Below, piece by piece: positions 1-7,243 of a DNA stretch of 49,403 bases (positions are counted from its first letter, which is position 1; each line of letters starts with the position of its first letter). The stretch comes from DATLNF01 sp046590575. Lineage in GTDB: Bacteria; Actinomycetota; Actinomycetes; BP-191. The DNA lies in assembly GCA_046590575.1 (NCBI GenBank), contig JBKJUS010000172.1:1-49403 (forward strand), read 5' to 3'. The notes below the pieces were generated by a model. That model did not search any database and was not told the origin of the DNA. It saw only the letters and a list, made by a program, of their open reading frames with translations. Made by a program: the position numbers and the translations under genes.

Positions 1-1527
1 GTCGAGCGGCTCGTTGGCCTGCGCCTTGACGAAGCGGTCCTCCTCGTCGGCGGTGAGGTAGTCGATCTGGTCGGTGGCGCGACCGTTCTCGACCTTGCGG
101 TACGGCGTCTGGATGAATCCGAACGGGTTGACCTGCGCGAAGCTCGCCAGCGACCCGATCAGGCCGATGTTCGGGCCCTCGGGGGTCTCGATCGGGCACA
201 TCCGGCCGTAGTGGCTGGGGTGCACGTCGCGGACCTCGAAGCCGGCGCGCTCACGCGAGAGCCCACCGGGCCCGAGCGCCGAGAGACGACGCTTGTGGGT
301 CAGGCCCGAGAGCGGGTTGGTCTGGTCCATGAACTGGCTGAGCTGGGAGGTCCCGAAGAACTCCTTGATGCTCGCCACCACCGGACGGATGTTGATCAGG
401 GTCTGCGGCGTGATCGCCTCGACGTCCTGGGTCGTCATCCGCTCGCGGACCACCCGCTCCATGCGCGACAGGCCGAGCCGGATCTGGTTCTGGATCAGCT
501 CACCCACCGAACGCAGGCGACGGTTGCCGAAGTGGTCGATGTCGTCGACCTCGAAGTCCGCCTCACCGGCGTGCAGCTTCACGATGTAGTCGATCGTCGC
601 GACGATGTCGTCCTCGGTGAGCGTGCCCTGCGTGACCGGCAACGCCAGCTGGAGCTTCTTGTTCACCTTGTAGCGGCCGACCTTGGCGAGGTCGTAGCGC
701 TTGGGGTTGAAGAAGAGGTTGTCCAGCAGCGTCTGCGCGCTCTCGCGGGTCGGCGGCTCGCCGGGACGCAGCTTGCGGTAGATGTCGATCAGGGCCTCGT
801 CCTGACCGGCGACGTGGTCCTTCTCGAGCGTGACGCGCATGGACTCGTAGTTGCCCCAGCGCTCGAGGATCTTCGCGTCGTCCCAGCCCATGGCCTTGAG
901 CAGCACGGTGACGGACTGCTTGCGCTTGCGGTCGATGCGCACGCCGACGGTGTCGCGCTTGTCGACCTCGAACTCGAGCCAGGCGCCGCGGCTCGGGATG
1001 ACCTTGCAGCTGTAGACCTCGCGGTCGGAGGTCTTGTCGACGTCGCGGTTGAAGTAGACGCCCGGCGAGCGGACCAGCTGGGAGACGACGACCCGCTCGG
1101 TGCCGTTGATCACGAAGGTGCCCTTGGGCGTCATGAGCGGGAAGTCGCCCATGAACACCGTCTGGCTCTTGATCTCGCCGGTGGCGTTGTTGGTGAACTC
1201 GGCCGTGACGAACATCGGGGCCGAGTAGGTCATGTCCTTGTCCTTGCACTCCTCGACGGAGTACTTGGGCGGCTCGAACCGCGGGTCGCGGAACTCAAGA
1301 GACATGGAGTCGGAGAAGTCCTTGATCGGCGAGATCTCCTTGAGGATCTCCTCGAGCCCGCTCTCGGCCCTGCTGCTGCGGTCGTCCGCCGCGAGGCGGG
1401 CTCTCCACGCATCGTTGCCGACCAGCCAGTCGAACGACTCGGTCTGCAGGGCGAGCAGGTTGGGAACCTCGAGAGGCTCCCGGATCTTGGCGAACGAGAT
1501 GCGCTGGGACTGTGACGAGCGGGCCAC
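1..1527 (-). CDS. rpoB: RNA polymerase beta subunit, N-terminal part (runs off the left edge)
   Basis: Catalytic beta subunit of RNA polymerase. About 509 N-terminal residues are visible and the gene continues past base 1. The protein begins near 'RISFAKIREPLEVPNLLALQ', the usual actinobacterial start region. The rifampicin region (about 250-370) reads 'GTSQLSQFMDQTNPLSGL' followed by 'THKRRLSALGPGG'. The Asp, His and Ser positions at which resistance changes usually arise are all wild type, so a rifampicin-sensitive enzyme is predicted. I chose GTG at 1527 because GGAAGG lies six bases upstream; ATG at 1533 directly abuts that site and is the alternative. It follows rplL after a 338-base gap that holds a strong hairpin and its own promoter candidate. 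Confidence 0.97.
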   Translation of the reverse strand, partial: MARSSQSQRISFAKIREPLEVPNLLALQTESFDWLVGNDAWRARLAADDRSSRAESGLEEILKEISPIKDFSDSMSLEFRDPRFEPPKYSVEECKDKDMTYSAPMFVTAEFTNNATGEIKSQTVFMGDFPLMTPKGTFVINGTERVVVSQLVRSPGVYFNRDVDKTSDREVYSCKVIPSRGAWLEFEVDKRDTVGVRIDRKRKQSVTVLLKAMGWDDAKILERWGNYESMRVTLEKDHVAGQDEALIDIYRKLRPGEPPTRESAQTLLDNLFFNPKRYDLAKVGRYKVNKKLQLALPVTQGTLTEDDIVATIDYIVKLHAGEADFEVDDIDHFGNRRLRSVGELIQNQIRLGLSRMERVVRERMTTQDVEAITPQTLINIRPVVASIKEFFGTSQLSQFMDQTNPLSGLTHKRRLSALGPGGLSRERAGFEVRDVHPSHYGRMCPIETPEGPNIGLIGSLASFAQVNPFGFIQTPYRKVENGRATDQIDYLTADEEDRFVKAQANEPLD

Positions 1528-1633
1528 GAACATCCTTCCGGGGCGACACCGGTGCGCTACGGGCGCGCACGAGCGGCCCCCGGTCGGCTACCGCCATATG
1601 AAGCGACCGGAGGGTGAGGGCAGGGCGAAAGGG

Positions 1634-1656
1634 CAGTCTAACCGATGGTTAGACTG
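1634..1656. repeat. 10-bp perfect inverted repeat over the rpoB -10 box
   Basis: CAGTCTAACC and GGTTAGACTG flank a 3-base centre (GAT). The right half in minus-strand reading contains the proposed -10 hexamer. It could be an operator or a leader hairpin. Nothing in the window identifies a binding protein. Confidence 0.5.
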
Positions 1657-1663
1657 GTGTCGA
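1635..1663 (-). promoter_or_regulatory. Candidate rpoB promoter
   Basis: Read on the minus strand, TCGACA (1658-1663) and TAGACT (1635-1640) are separated by exactly 17 bases, close to the housekeeping -35/-10 consensus. Transcription would begin near 1628, giving a leader of about 100 bases before rpoB. Separate rpoB promoters downstream of rplL are known in actinobacteria. This is pattern matching only. Confidence 0.45.
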
Positions 1664-1810
1664 TCTCGTAGAGCCGACGGAGGTCATGAACCGGGTCAGA
1701 CAACCGTGCCTGAGGCTTGAGGTCAAGACTTGACAACCCTGGCGTGTCGGAGTTCACCCCGCCTGGGACGTTCCCGAAGCAGCCCGGCGAAAGTCGAGTC
1801 CGGTAACGCC

Positions 1811-1850
1811 AACGGGCGGTCACCCTCACGCGAGAGGGTGACCGCCCGTT
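1811..1850 (-). terminator. 17-bp perfect hairpin between rplL and rpoB
   Basis: Arms 1811-1827 and 1834-1850 are perfectly complementary around a 6-base loop. The hairpin starts 15 bases after the rplL stop codon. No T-rich run follows on the minus strand, so it may act as a partial terminator (attenuator) or RNA-processing site lowering rpoB expression relative to the ribosomal proteins, as at the rplL-rpoB junction of other bacteria. Confidence 0.6.
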
Positions 1851-1865
1851 GGGCGCTACACGACG

Positions 1866-2258
1866 TTACTTGACGGTGACCGTGGCGCCGGCCGCCTCGA
1901 GGGCTGCCTTGCCCTTCTCGGCAGCCTCCTTGGTGACCTTCTCAAGCACCGGCTTCGGCGCGCCGTCGACGAGGTCCTTGGCCTCCTTCAGCCCAAGGCT
2001 GGTCAACGTACGCACCTCCTTAATGACCTGGATCTTCTTGTCGCCGGCCGCCTCGAGGATGACGTCGAACTCATCCTGCTCAGCGGACTCCTCGGCAGCA
2101 GCCGCGCCACCACCTGCGGCCGGGGCCGCCACGGCGGCGACCGGAGCCGCAGCAGTGACACCGAAGGTCTCCTCGAACTGCTTCACGAACTCGCTGAGCT
2201 CGATCAGCGTCATCTCCTTGAACACGTCAAGGAGATCGTCAGTGCTCATCTTCGCCAT
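1866..2258 (-). CDS. rplL: 50S ribosomal protein L7/L12
   Basis: Stalk protein of the large ribosomal subunit that recruits translation GTPases. The 130 residues match the family length. The N-terminal dimerisation domain ('LLDVFKEMTLIELSEFVKQF') is followed by an Ala/Gly/Pro hinge (about 33-60) and the conserved C-terminal domain ('FDVILEAAGDKKIQVIKEVR', 'GLKEAKDLVDGAPKPVLE'). It lies 66 bases after rplJ, as expected for a co-transcribed pair. An internal Met at position 4 is a possible alternative start. Confidence 0.98.
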   Translation of the reverse strand: MAKMSTDDLLDVFKEMTLIELSEFVKQFEETFGVTAAAPVAAVAAPAAGGGAAAAEESAEQDEFDVILEAAGDKKIQVIKEVRTLTSLGLKEAKDLVDGAPKPVLEKVTKEAAEKGKAALEAAGATVTVK

Positions 2259-2324
2259 GGTGGCGGGTCCTCTCGGTCGGTGCGGGCGTGGCCCGGCTGG
2301 TGTGAACAGGGATGGAACGGCCGG

Positions 2325-3041
2325 TCAGGTTCCCGCCTGCGGCTCGGGTGCGGAGTCGTCAGCAGGGGCGCTTGTCACGCCTTCACTCGTGCTTTCCGTG
2401 CTTTCTGGAGTCTCTGTGGCTGGAACTGCCTCAGCCTCGGGTGCGGTCTCGTCAGCAGCAACCGCCTCGGCAGGTGCCTCCTCAGCAGCGACCGACGCCT
2501 CGGGGCTGACCGGAGCGGCCGGTCCCTCGCGCTCGACCTTGTCGCGCAGCGCCGCAGCAAGCCGAACTGCCTGGGACAGCGGAGCAGCGAACAACGAGAC
2601 GGCCTGCGAAAGCGACGCCTGCATCGCGCCGGCGAGCTTGGCGAGGAGAACCTCGCGGCTCTCCAGGTTGGCCAGCTTGGTCACTTCGGCCACCGAGAGC
2701 AGCTTGCCCTCGAAGACCCCGCCCTTGATGACGAGGAGCGGCCGCGTCTTGGCGAAGTCCCGGACCAGCTTGGCCGTCTCGACAGCGTCGCCGGTGACGA
2801 AGGCGATCGCCGTCGGACCCGACAGCAGAGCCTCGAGACCATCGACCCCTGCCTCTTTGGCAGCGATCTTGGTCAGGGTGTTCTTCACGACGGAGTAACG
2901 CGCGTGGCCGCTCAACGTACGGCGAAGCTCGGTGAGCTCGGCGACGGTGAGCCCGCGGTACTCCGTGAGCACCGCGCCGCCCGTGGCCTGAAACGCTTCG
3001 GTGATCTCGGCTACCGACGCGGCCTTATCGGGCCTTGCCAT
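2325..3041 (-). CDS. rplJ: 50S ribosomal protein L10 with a long acidic C-terminal tail
   Basis: L10 anchors the L7/L12 dimers to the ribosome and, with L12, usually represses its own operon. Residues 1 to about 172 are a normal L10 ('ALLSGPTAIAFVTGD', 'PLLVIKGGVFEGKLLS'). The remaining 66 or so residues are low-complexity Ala/Glu/Pro/Ser-Thr sequence, making the protein 238 residues against the usual 165-180. The start is ATG with GGGAGG just upstream. The L12-binding helix region is intact, so the tail is probably an addition that does not affect stalk assembly. Confidence 0.96.
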   Translation of the reverse strand: MARPDKAASVAEITEAFQATGGAVLTEYRGLTVAELTELRRTLSGHARYSVVKNTLTKIAAKEAGVDGLEALLSGPTAIAFVTGDAVETAKLVRDFAKTRPLLVIKGGVFEGKLLSVAEVTKLANLESREVLLAKLAGAMQASLSQAVSLFAAPLSQAVRLAAALRDKVEREGPAAPVSPEASVAAEEAPAEAVAADETAPEAEAVPATETPESTESTSEGVTSAPADDSAPEPQAGT

Positions 3042-3093
3042 GTGCCTCCCATCCTCGTCCGGTTCGACCGGTGATCCGGCCCTCGAACGAGCA

Positions 3094-3124
3094 GACGCCC
3101 CGAGCGCAGAGTGCGCGGGGCGTC
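3094..3124 (-). promoter_or_regulatory. Hairpin in the rplA-rplJ spacer, candidate L10 leader element
   Basis: GACGCCCC (3094-3101) pairs with GGGGCGTC (3117-3124). An inner stem GCGCA/TGCGC closes a 3-base loop, with a 2-base bulge between the stems. It lies in the 283-base leader of rplJ, where the autoregulatory L10 leader RNA normally sits. No U-run follows, so a simple terminator for rplA is less likely. The full consensus cannot be confirmed by eye. Confidence 0.45.
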
Positions 3125-3327
3125 GTACGACGGCAGTGCCGTCGAGGAGGCTGATCCGTGCGCCTGCGCGGGTCGCCCGACGAGTCGGGGCTTTCGGCTG
3201 CCTGGCGGCAGCGACCGGCGGTCTGTGGCTGAGGAGGAGGGTAGGCGGCCGAGGCGGCCCCGGTCAAAACGACCGGACTATCGACCGCCCGCCGAGCAGC
3301 GCCGTACCCCGATCGGCGACCGGCGGC

Positions 3328-4044
3328 TCAGGCCTGGTTGGCGTCTTCCATCAGGTTACGCAACTTGCTCGGGTCGACCGAGATACCGGGGCCCATCGTG
3401 GTGGTCATGACGATCTTCTTCAGGTAGCGGCCCTTGGCAGACGCCGGCTTGGCCCGGGTGACCTCATCCATCGCAGCGGTGTAGTTGCCGATCAGCGCGG
3501 CCTCGTCGAAGGAGGCTTTGCCGATGACCATGTGCAGGTTGCCCTGCTTGTCGACCCGGAAGTTGACCTTGCCGCCCTTGATGTCACCCACTGCCTTCGC
3601 GACGTCCATCGTCACCGTGCCGGTCTTCGGGTTCGGCATCAGGCCACGCGGCCCCAGCACGCGGGCCACCTTGCCCACCTTGCCCATGAGGTCTGGCGTA
3701 GCAACCGCGGCGTCGAAGTCGACGAACCCGGCAGCGACCCGTTCGATGAGGTCGTCGGACCCGACGAAGTCAGCGCCCGCTGCTTCGGCCTCCGCGGCCT
3801 TGGCACCCGTGGCGAAGACGGCCACGCGGACCACCTTGCCCGTGCCGTGCGGAAGGCTGACGGTGCCACGGACCATCTGGTCGGCCTTGCGTGGGTCGAC
3901 GCCGAGCACGATGGCCACCTCGACCGTCGCGTCGAACTTCGTGGTGGTGGTGGCCTTGGTCAGCTTCACCGCTTCGAGCGGGCTGTAGACCTTGTCCCGG
4001 TCGACGAGCTCGGCAACCTTGCGGTACGTCTTGCTGCGTGGCAC
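3328..4044 (-). CDS. rplA: 50S ribosomal protein L1
   Basis: L1 binds 23S rRNA at the L1 stalk and helps release deacylated tRNA. The 238 residues carry the family signatures 'VLGPRGLMPNPKTGTVT' and 'GKVNFRVDKQGNLHMVIGK'. I chose GTG at 4044 because AAGGAG lies seven bases upstream and the protein then begins 'PRSKTYRKVAELVDRDKVYS', the usual N-terminus. The open frame extends 23 codons further but that part is not L1-like. It follows rplK at about 100 bases. Confidence 0.97.
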   Translation of the reverse strand: MPRSKTYRKVAELVDRDKVYSPLEAVKLTKATTTTKFDATVEVAIVLGVDPRKADQMVRGTVSLPHGTGKVVRVAVFATGAKAAEAEAAGADFVGSDDLIERVAAGFVDFDAAVATPDLMGKVGKVARVLGPRGLMPNPKTGTVTMDVAKAVGDIKGGKVNFRVDKQGNLHMVIGKASFDEAALIGNYTAAMDEVTRAKPASAKGRYLKKIVMTTTMGPGISVDPSKLRNLMEDANQA

Positions 4045-4141
4045 GACGGTGCTCCTTGTCGTTTCGTGGTGCTGACGGGCCCGCCGCTCTGGCGGCCCTC
4101 CCACGTGGGTCATGCGTGAAGCAGTGGCGCGGACAGTGCGG

Positions 4142-4573
4142 CTAGTCCCGGACGGTGATGCCCATCGAGCGGGCCGTGCCCCGAACGGTCTGCTCGGCCG
4201 CGTCGAGATCGTTGGCGTTGAGGTCGGGCAGCTTCGTCTGGGCGATCTCGCGAACCTGGGCCTTGCTCACCGTCGCGACCTTGGTCTTGTGCGGCTCGCC
4301 GCTGCCCTTCTCCACTCCCGCTGCCTTCTTGAGGAGGACGGCGGCCGGCGGCGTCTTGGTAATGAAGGTGAAGGAGCGGTCTTCGAAGACCGAGATCTCC
4401 ACCGGGATGACCAGACCGCGCTGGCTCTCGGTCTGGGCGTTGTACTGCTTGCAGAACTCCATGATGTTCACGCCGTGCTGGCCGAGCGCCGGTCCGACGG
4501 GCGGAGCAGGCGTGGCGGCACCGGCGTTGATCTGCAGCTTGATGATCGCTGTGAGTTTCTTCTTCGGAGGCAT
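4142..4573 (-). CDS. rplK: 50S ribosomal protein L11
   Basis: L11 binds the GTPase-associated region of 23S rRNA and is needed for the stringent response. It is the normal 143 residues. The Pro-rich N-terminal domain with 'NAGAATPAPPVGPALGQHG' is intact, including the proline helix contacted by thiopeptides. The C-terminal rRNA-binding domain includes 'GTARSMGITV'. It is the first gene of the rplK-rplA pair, about 60 bases after nusG. Confidence 0.98.
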   Translation of the reverse strand: MPPKKKLTAIIKLQINAGAATPAPPVGPALGQHGVNIMEFCKQYNAQTESQRGLVIPVEISVFEDRSFTFITKTPPAAVLLKKAAGVEKGSGEPHKTKVATVSKAQVREIAQTKLPDLNANDLDAAEQTVRGTARSMGITVRD

Positions 4574-4634
4574 GACGCGTCTTCCTTGCTTGATGGAGGC
4601 GTGAGGGTACGCCGGGACGGATGCGGCGTGCCGC

Positions 4635-5531
4635 TTAGAGCTTGGCGACCTGACTGAACGAGAGCTCTACCGGCGTCTCCCGGCCGAAGATGGAGACGAG
4701 CACCTTGAGCTTCTGCGAGTCGTGGTTGATCTCGTTGATCGTGGCCGGGAGCGTGGCGAATGGCCCGTCCATCACGGTGATCGACTCGCCGACCTCGAAC
4801 TCCAGCTTGACCATCGGCTTCGGCTTCTCCGGCGGCGGGGCAAGCGTCGCGATGACCTCCGCCTTTGACAGTGGGGAGGGCCGCGAAGTCTGGCCGACGA
4901 AGCCGGTGACGCCCGGCGTGTTGCGCACCGCCGACCACGACTCGTCGGTGAGCTCCATGCGGACGAACAGATAGCCGGGCAGCTTCTTGCGGACTACTAG
5001 CTGCCGCTTGCCGTTCTTGACTTCGGTGACCTCTTCGGTCGGCACCTCGATCTGGAAGATGAACTCCTCCATATTGAGGCTGGAGATCCGGGTCTCGAGG
5101 TTGGTCTTCACCTTGTTCTCGTAGCCGGCGTAAGAGTGGATGACGTACCAGTCTCCGGGAGCGTTCTCCAGCGCGACGGCCATCTCGTTGACCGGCTCCG
5201 GCTCAGCGTCCTCCAGCGCAGCGAGCCCCTCCGTCAGCGCGTCCGTCGCCGGAGCGTCCGCGGCCTCAGCCACGTCAGCCTCATCGGCCGGCGACCCGGC
5301 AGCGGCATCGACAGCGGGGGTGTCGTCGGTGCCCAGGTCAAGGTCCTCCGTGGCGTCCTCGGCAGGCGCAGCGTCGTCAGCGGGTCCGACCGGCTCCTCG
5401 CCCGCCTCTGCCCGGCGCAGCATCTCGTCGAGATCGACAGTGCCGGCCGGTGGATTGCCCTGCTCGACGGCATCGCCCGGCGGCGGCGCCTGCGAGTCAC
5501 GTTCGTCGAAGGTCAGGGAGTTGTCGGACAC
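4635..5531 (-). CDS. nusG: Transcription elongation/antitermination factor NusG with an acidic N-terminal extension
   Basis: NusG travels with RNA polymerase and links it to Rho and the ribosome. The NGN domain starts near residue 126 ('GDWYVIHSYAGYENKVKTNL') and the KOW domain ends the protein ('GESITVMDGPFATLPATI', 'FGRETPVELSF'). Residues 1-125 are a strongly acidic, Ala-rich, probably disordered region. Such extensions occur in actinobacterial NusG, but at 298 residues this is well above the 180-residue E. coli form. The start is GTG at 5531. It is directly downstream of secE, the standard arrangement. Confidence 0.97.
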   Translation of the reverse strand: MSDNSLTFDERDSQAPPPGDAVEQGNPPAGTVDLDEMLRRAEAGEEPVGPADDAAPAEDATEDLDLGTDDTPAVDAAAGSPADEADVAEAADAPATDALTEGLAALEDAEPEPVNEMAVALENAPGDWYVIHSYAGYENKVKTNLETRISSLNMEEFIFQIEVPTEEVTEVKNGKRQLVVRKKLPGYLFVRMELTDESWSAVRNTPGVTGFVGQTSRPSPLSKAEVIATLAPPPEKPKPMVKLEFEVGESITVMDGPFATLPATINEINHDSQKLKVLVSIFGRETPVELSFSQVAKL

Positions 5532-5580
5532 AGGTGCGATTCCTTCTTGGGATTGCCGGGGTGGGTGTCGGGCGAGCGAC

Positions 5581-5856
5581 CTAGCCGAAGAGCGCGCCGA
5601 CGAACTTCACGAAGCCGAAGTCGAAAGCTGCGACCAGCGACACCATGAAGGTCACGAACACCAGAACGACGATGGTGTAGCCGATCAGCTCCTGCCGGGT
5701 CGGCCAGATCACCTTGCGCAGCTCGGCGACGACCTCGCGGTAGAGCAGGGCGATCCGACCGAATGGGCCGCGGCGCTTGTTGCGCGCGCCCGCCCCTTTG
5801 CCACCTGCCGCCGGGGACGGCTGCGGCGTGGACGCCTCGGTCGTCGTGCTGCTCAC
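5581..5856 (-). CDS. secE: Preprotein translocase subunit SecE
   Basis: SecE clamps SecY in the inner-membrane protein export channel. The 91-residue product has a basic, disordered N-terminus, the conserved amphipathic helix ending 'EVVAELRKVIWPTRQEL', and one transmembrane helix (about 58-80). I chose GTG at 5856 with GAGGA just upstream. The open frame continues upstream through the tRNA-Trp gene and cannot all be coding. It sits between tRNA-Trp and nusG. Confidence 0.95.
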   Translation of the reverse strand: MSSTTTEASTPQPSPAAGGKGAGARNKRRGPFGRIALLYREVVAELRKVIWPTRQELIGYTIVVLVFVTFMVSLVAAFDFGFVKFVGALFG

Positions 5857-5896
5857 GTGTGTCCTCGTCTTCTCGTCTCGCGGTGCCGGTGCGGAG

Positions 5897-5969
5897 CAGG
5901 GCAGGAGGGACTTGAACCCCCAACCGCCGGTTTTGGAGACCGGTGCTCTACCAATTGAGCCACTGCCCT
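5897..5969 (-). tRNA. tRNA-Trp (anticodon CCA)
   Basis: A cloverleaf can be drawn with acceptor arms AGGGCAG (minus strand from 5969) and CTGCCCT. The D arm carries TGGCTCAATTGGTAGAGCA, the anticodon loop CTCCAAA has anticodon CCA, and the T arm has GGTTCAAGTCC. The discriminator base is G, as usual for tRNA-Trp. The 3' CCA is not encoded. It lies upstream of secE, the common actinobacterial position. Confidence 0.97.
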
Positions 5970-6034
5970 CCGAGCGCGCCCTAGAACCTGACCCCGGGCG
6001 TGCCGAGGCAGGGCCGCACGCGCCCAGACGCAGC

Positions 6035-6063
6035 AGTGTACGTCGGACGCCCGATGCGGCCAA
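6035..6063 (-). promoter_or_regulatory. Candidate promoter for tRNA-Trp-secE-nusG
   Basis: On the minus strand TTGGCC (6058-6063) and TACACT (6035-6040) are 17 bases apart. Transcription would start about 60 bases before tRNA-Trp. No other good pair was seen in the 115-base spacer. Confidence 0.4.
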
Positions 6064-6084
6064 CACGGCCCGCTGACGCGCTGC

Positions 6085-6549
6085 TCAGGCGGACTCGGCG
6101 GCCACGCCGCCGCGGCGGGACCTCAGCGCCCGCCAAGCCAGCATGCCGAGACCGGCCGCAGCCACCGCCCCGACCCCGGCGGAGGCGGCAGCCACGCCGG
6201 GCCGAGCGCCGCTGACGATGCCACGACCGTAGACGGCAACCGAGGCCCGCGCGCTCGGAGCGGCGGCCTGGGCAAGGAGCGCCGGGAGCAACGCTTCCGG
6301 CGGGGTGGCCGGCACCGACGCGAGCTCAGCCAACGTCCGGCGTACCGCGCGGTGCCCGGCGGCCACGGTGGCGCAAGCGGGGCAGTCCGCCAGGTGTGCC
6401 CGGATCTCCGTCGCCCGACGGGTGCTCAGCTCGTGGCCGTCGAGACCAGGAAGCTCGGGTCGGACGGCGTCGCAGGCAGTGGCGGGCGGTGCGGACAGGC
6501 GGTGCGCCGCACCCGGCTGGGCTGCGTCGCGGCTACGGCGAAAGCTCAT
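6085..6549 (-). CDS. Zinc-binding anti-sigma factor (ZAS family), membrane-attached
   Basis: Predicted partner that holds the neighbouring ECF sigma factor inactive. Around residues 50-60 it has the HxxxCxxC zinc motif ('HLADCPACATVAAGHR'). A hydrophobic Ala/Gly-rich segment (about 118-138) is a likely single transmembrane helix, followed by a basic tail ('WRALRSRRGG'). Its ATG overlaps the sigma factor stop codon (ATGA), so the two are translationally coupled. The stimulus is unknown. The family call rests on the zinc motif and context. Confidence 0.85.
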   Translation of the reverse strand: MSFRRSRDAAQPGAAHRLSAPPATACDAVRPELPGLDGHELSTRRATEIRAHLADCPACATVAAGHRAVRRTLAELASVPATPPEALLPALLAQAAAPSARASVAVYGRGIVSGARPGVAAASAGVGAVAAAGLGMLAWRALRSRRGGVAAESA

Positions 6550-7151
6550 GCGGTGCCTCTTCTCGCCCGGCGGGGCAGCCGGGTCACAGTGTCGTCGGAC
6601 AGCGAGGCCCGGAGGCGCTCGCGAGCGCGGAACAGACGTACCTTCACGGCGGTCTCCGACAGGCCGGTCAGCGCGGCAACCTCAGCGGTCGAGAGCCCTT
6701 CGACGTCACGGAGCAAGACGATGGTGCGCGAAGACTCAGGCAGGGCCGCCACCGCGGCCTGGGCGCGGGTGAGCAACTCGGCCCGCTCGGCCCGCTCCTC
6801 CGGACTCGGATCCGGGTCGGCGATGGTGTCGTAGGCAGGTTCCCCCGGGGCCCCTACCGGCTGCCGGCCGAGCATCGGTCGTCGGGCCCGCCGGCGCATC
6901 GCCGTGAGAGCGACATTGACGGTCACCCGGTGCAGCCACGTGCCGAAGCTGGACTCGCCTCGAAAGCCGGCTACGGAGCGCAGCACCCGCACGAAGACCT
7001 CCTGTGTCACGTCCGCCGCCTCCTCGCGGTCGCGGACGAGCCGCAGCGCAAGGTTGTAGACGTCGGTGTACGTCGCCCGGATGAGGGCGTCGAGGGCACC
7101 GGGCTCGCCACGCTGGCAGGCCCGAACGACCTCGGGGTCGACGTCCATCAT
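6546..7151 (-). CDS. RNA polymerase ECF-type sigma factor
   Basis: Alternative sigma factor with region 2 ('DVTQEVFVRVLRSVAGFRG', 'FGTWLHRVTVNVALTAMRRR') and region 4 ('ALPESSRTIVLLRDVEGLS', 'ALTGLSETAVKVRLFRARER'), joined by an acidic linker. I start it at ATG 7151 (about 200 residues) because GGGAG lies nine bases upstream. The frame is open for 17 more codons. It is coupled to a zinc anti-sigma gene and is divergent from the aminotransferase at 7,244. Its regulon cannot be told from the window. Confidence 0.93.
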   Translation of the reverse strand: MMDVDPEVVRACQRGEPGALDALIRATYTDVYNLALRLVRDREEAADVTQEVFVRVLRSVAGFRGESSFGTWLHRVTVNVALTAMRRRARRPMLGRQPVGAPGEPAYDTIADPDPSPEERAERAELLTRAQAAVAALPESSRTIVLLRDVEGLSTAEVAALTGLSETAVKVRLFRARERLRASLSDDTVTRLPRRARRGTA

Positions 7152-7243
7152 CTGATTGGACTCCCTCAGGGCTTTGGAGTTACCTCCTGGATGAGACTGC
7201 ACCCGCAGCCTCCCGCAGGTCGTCCCGCTCGGAAAGGTCTCTC

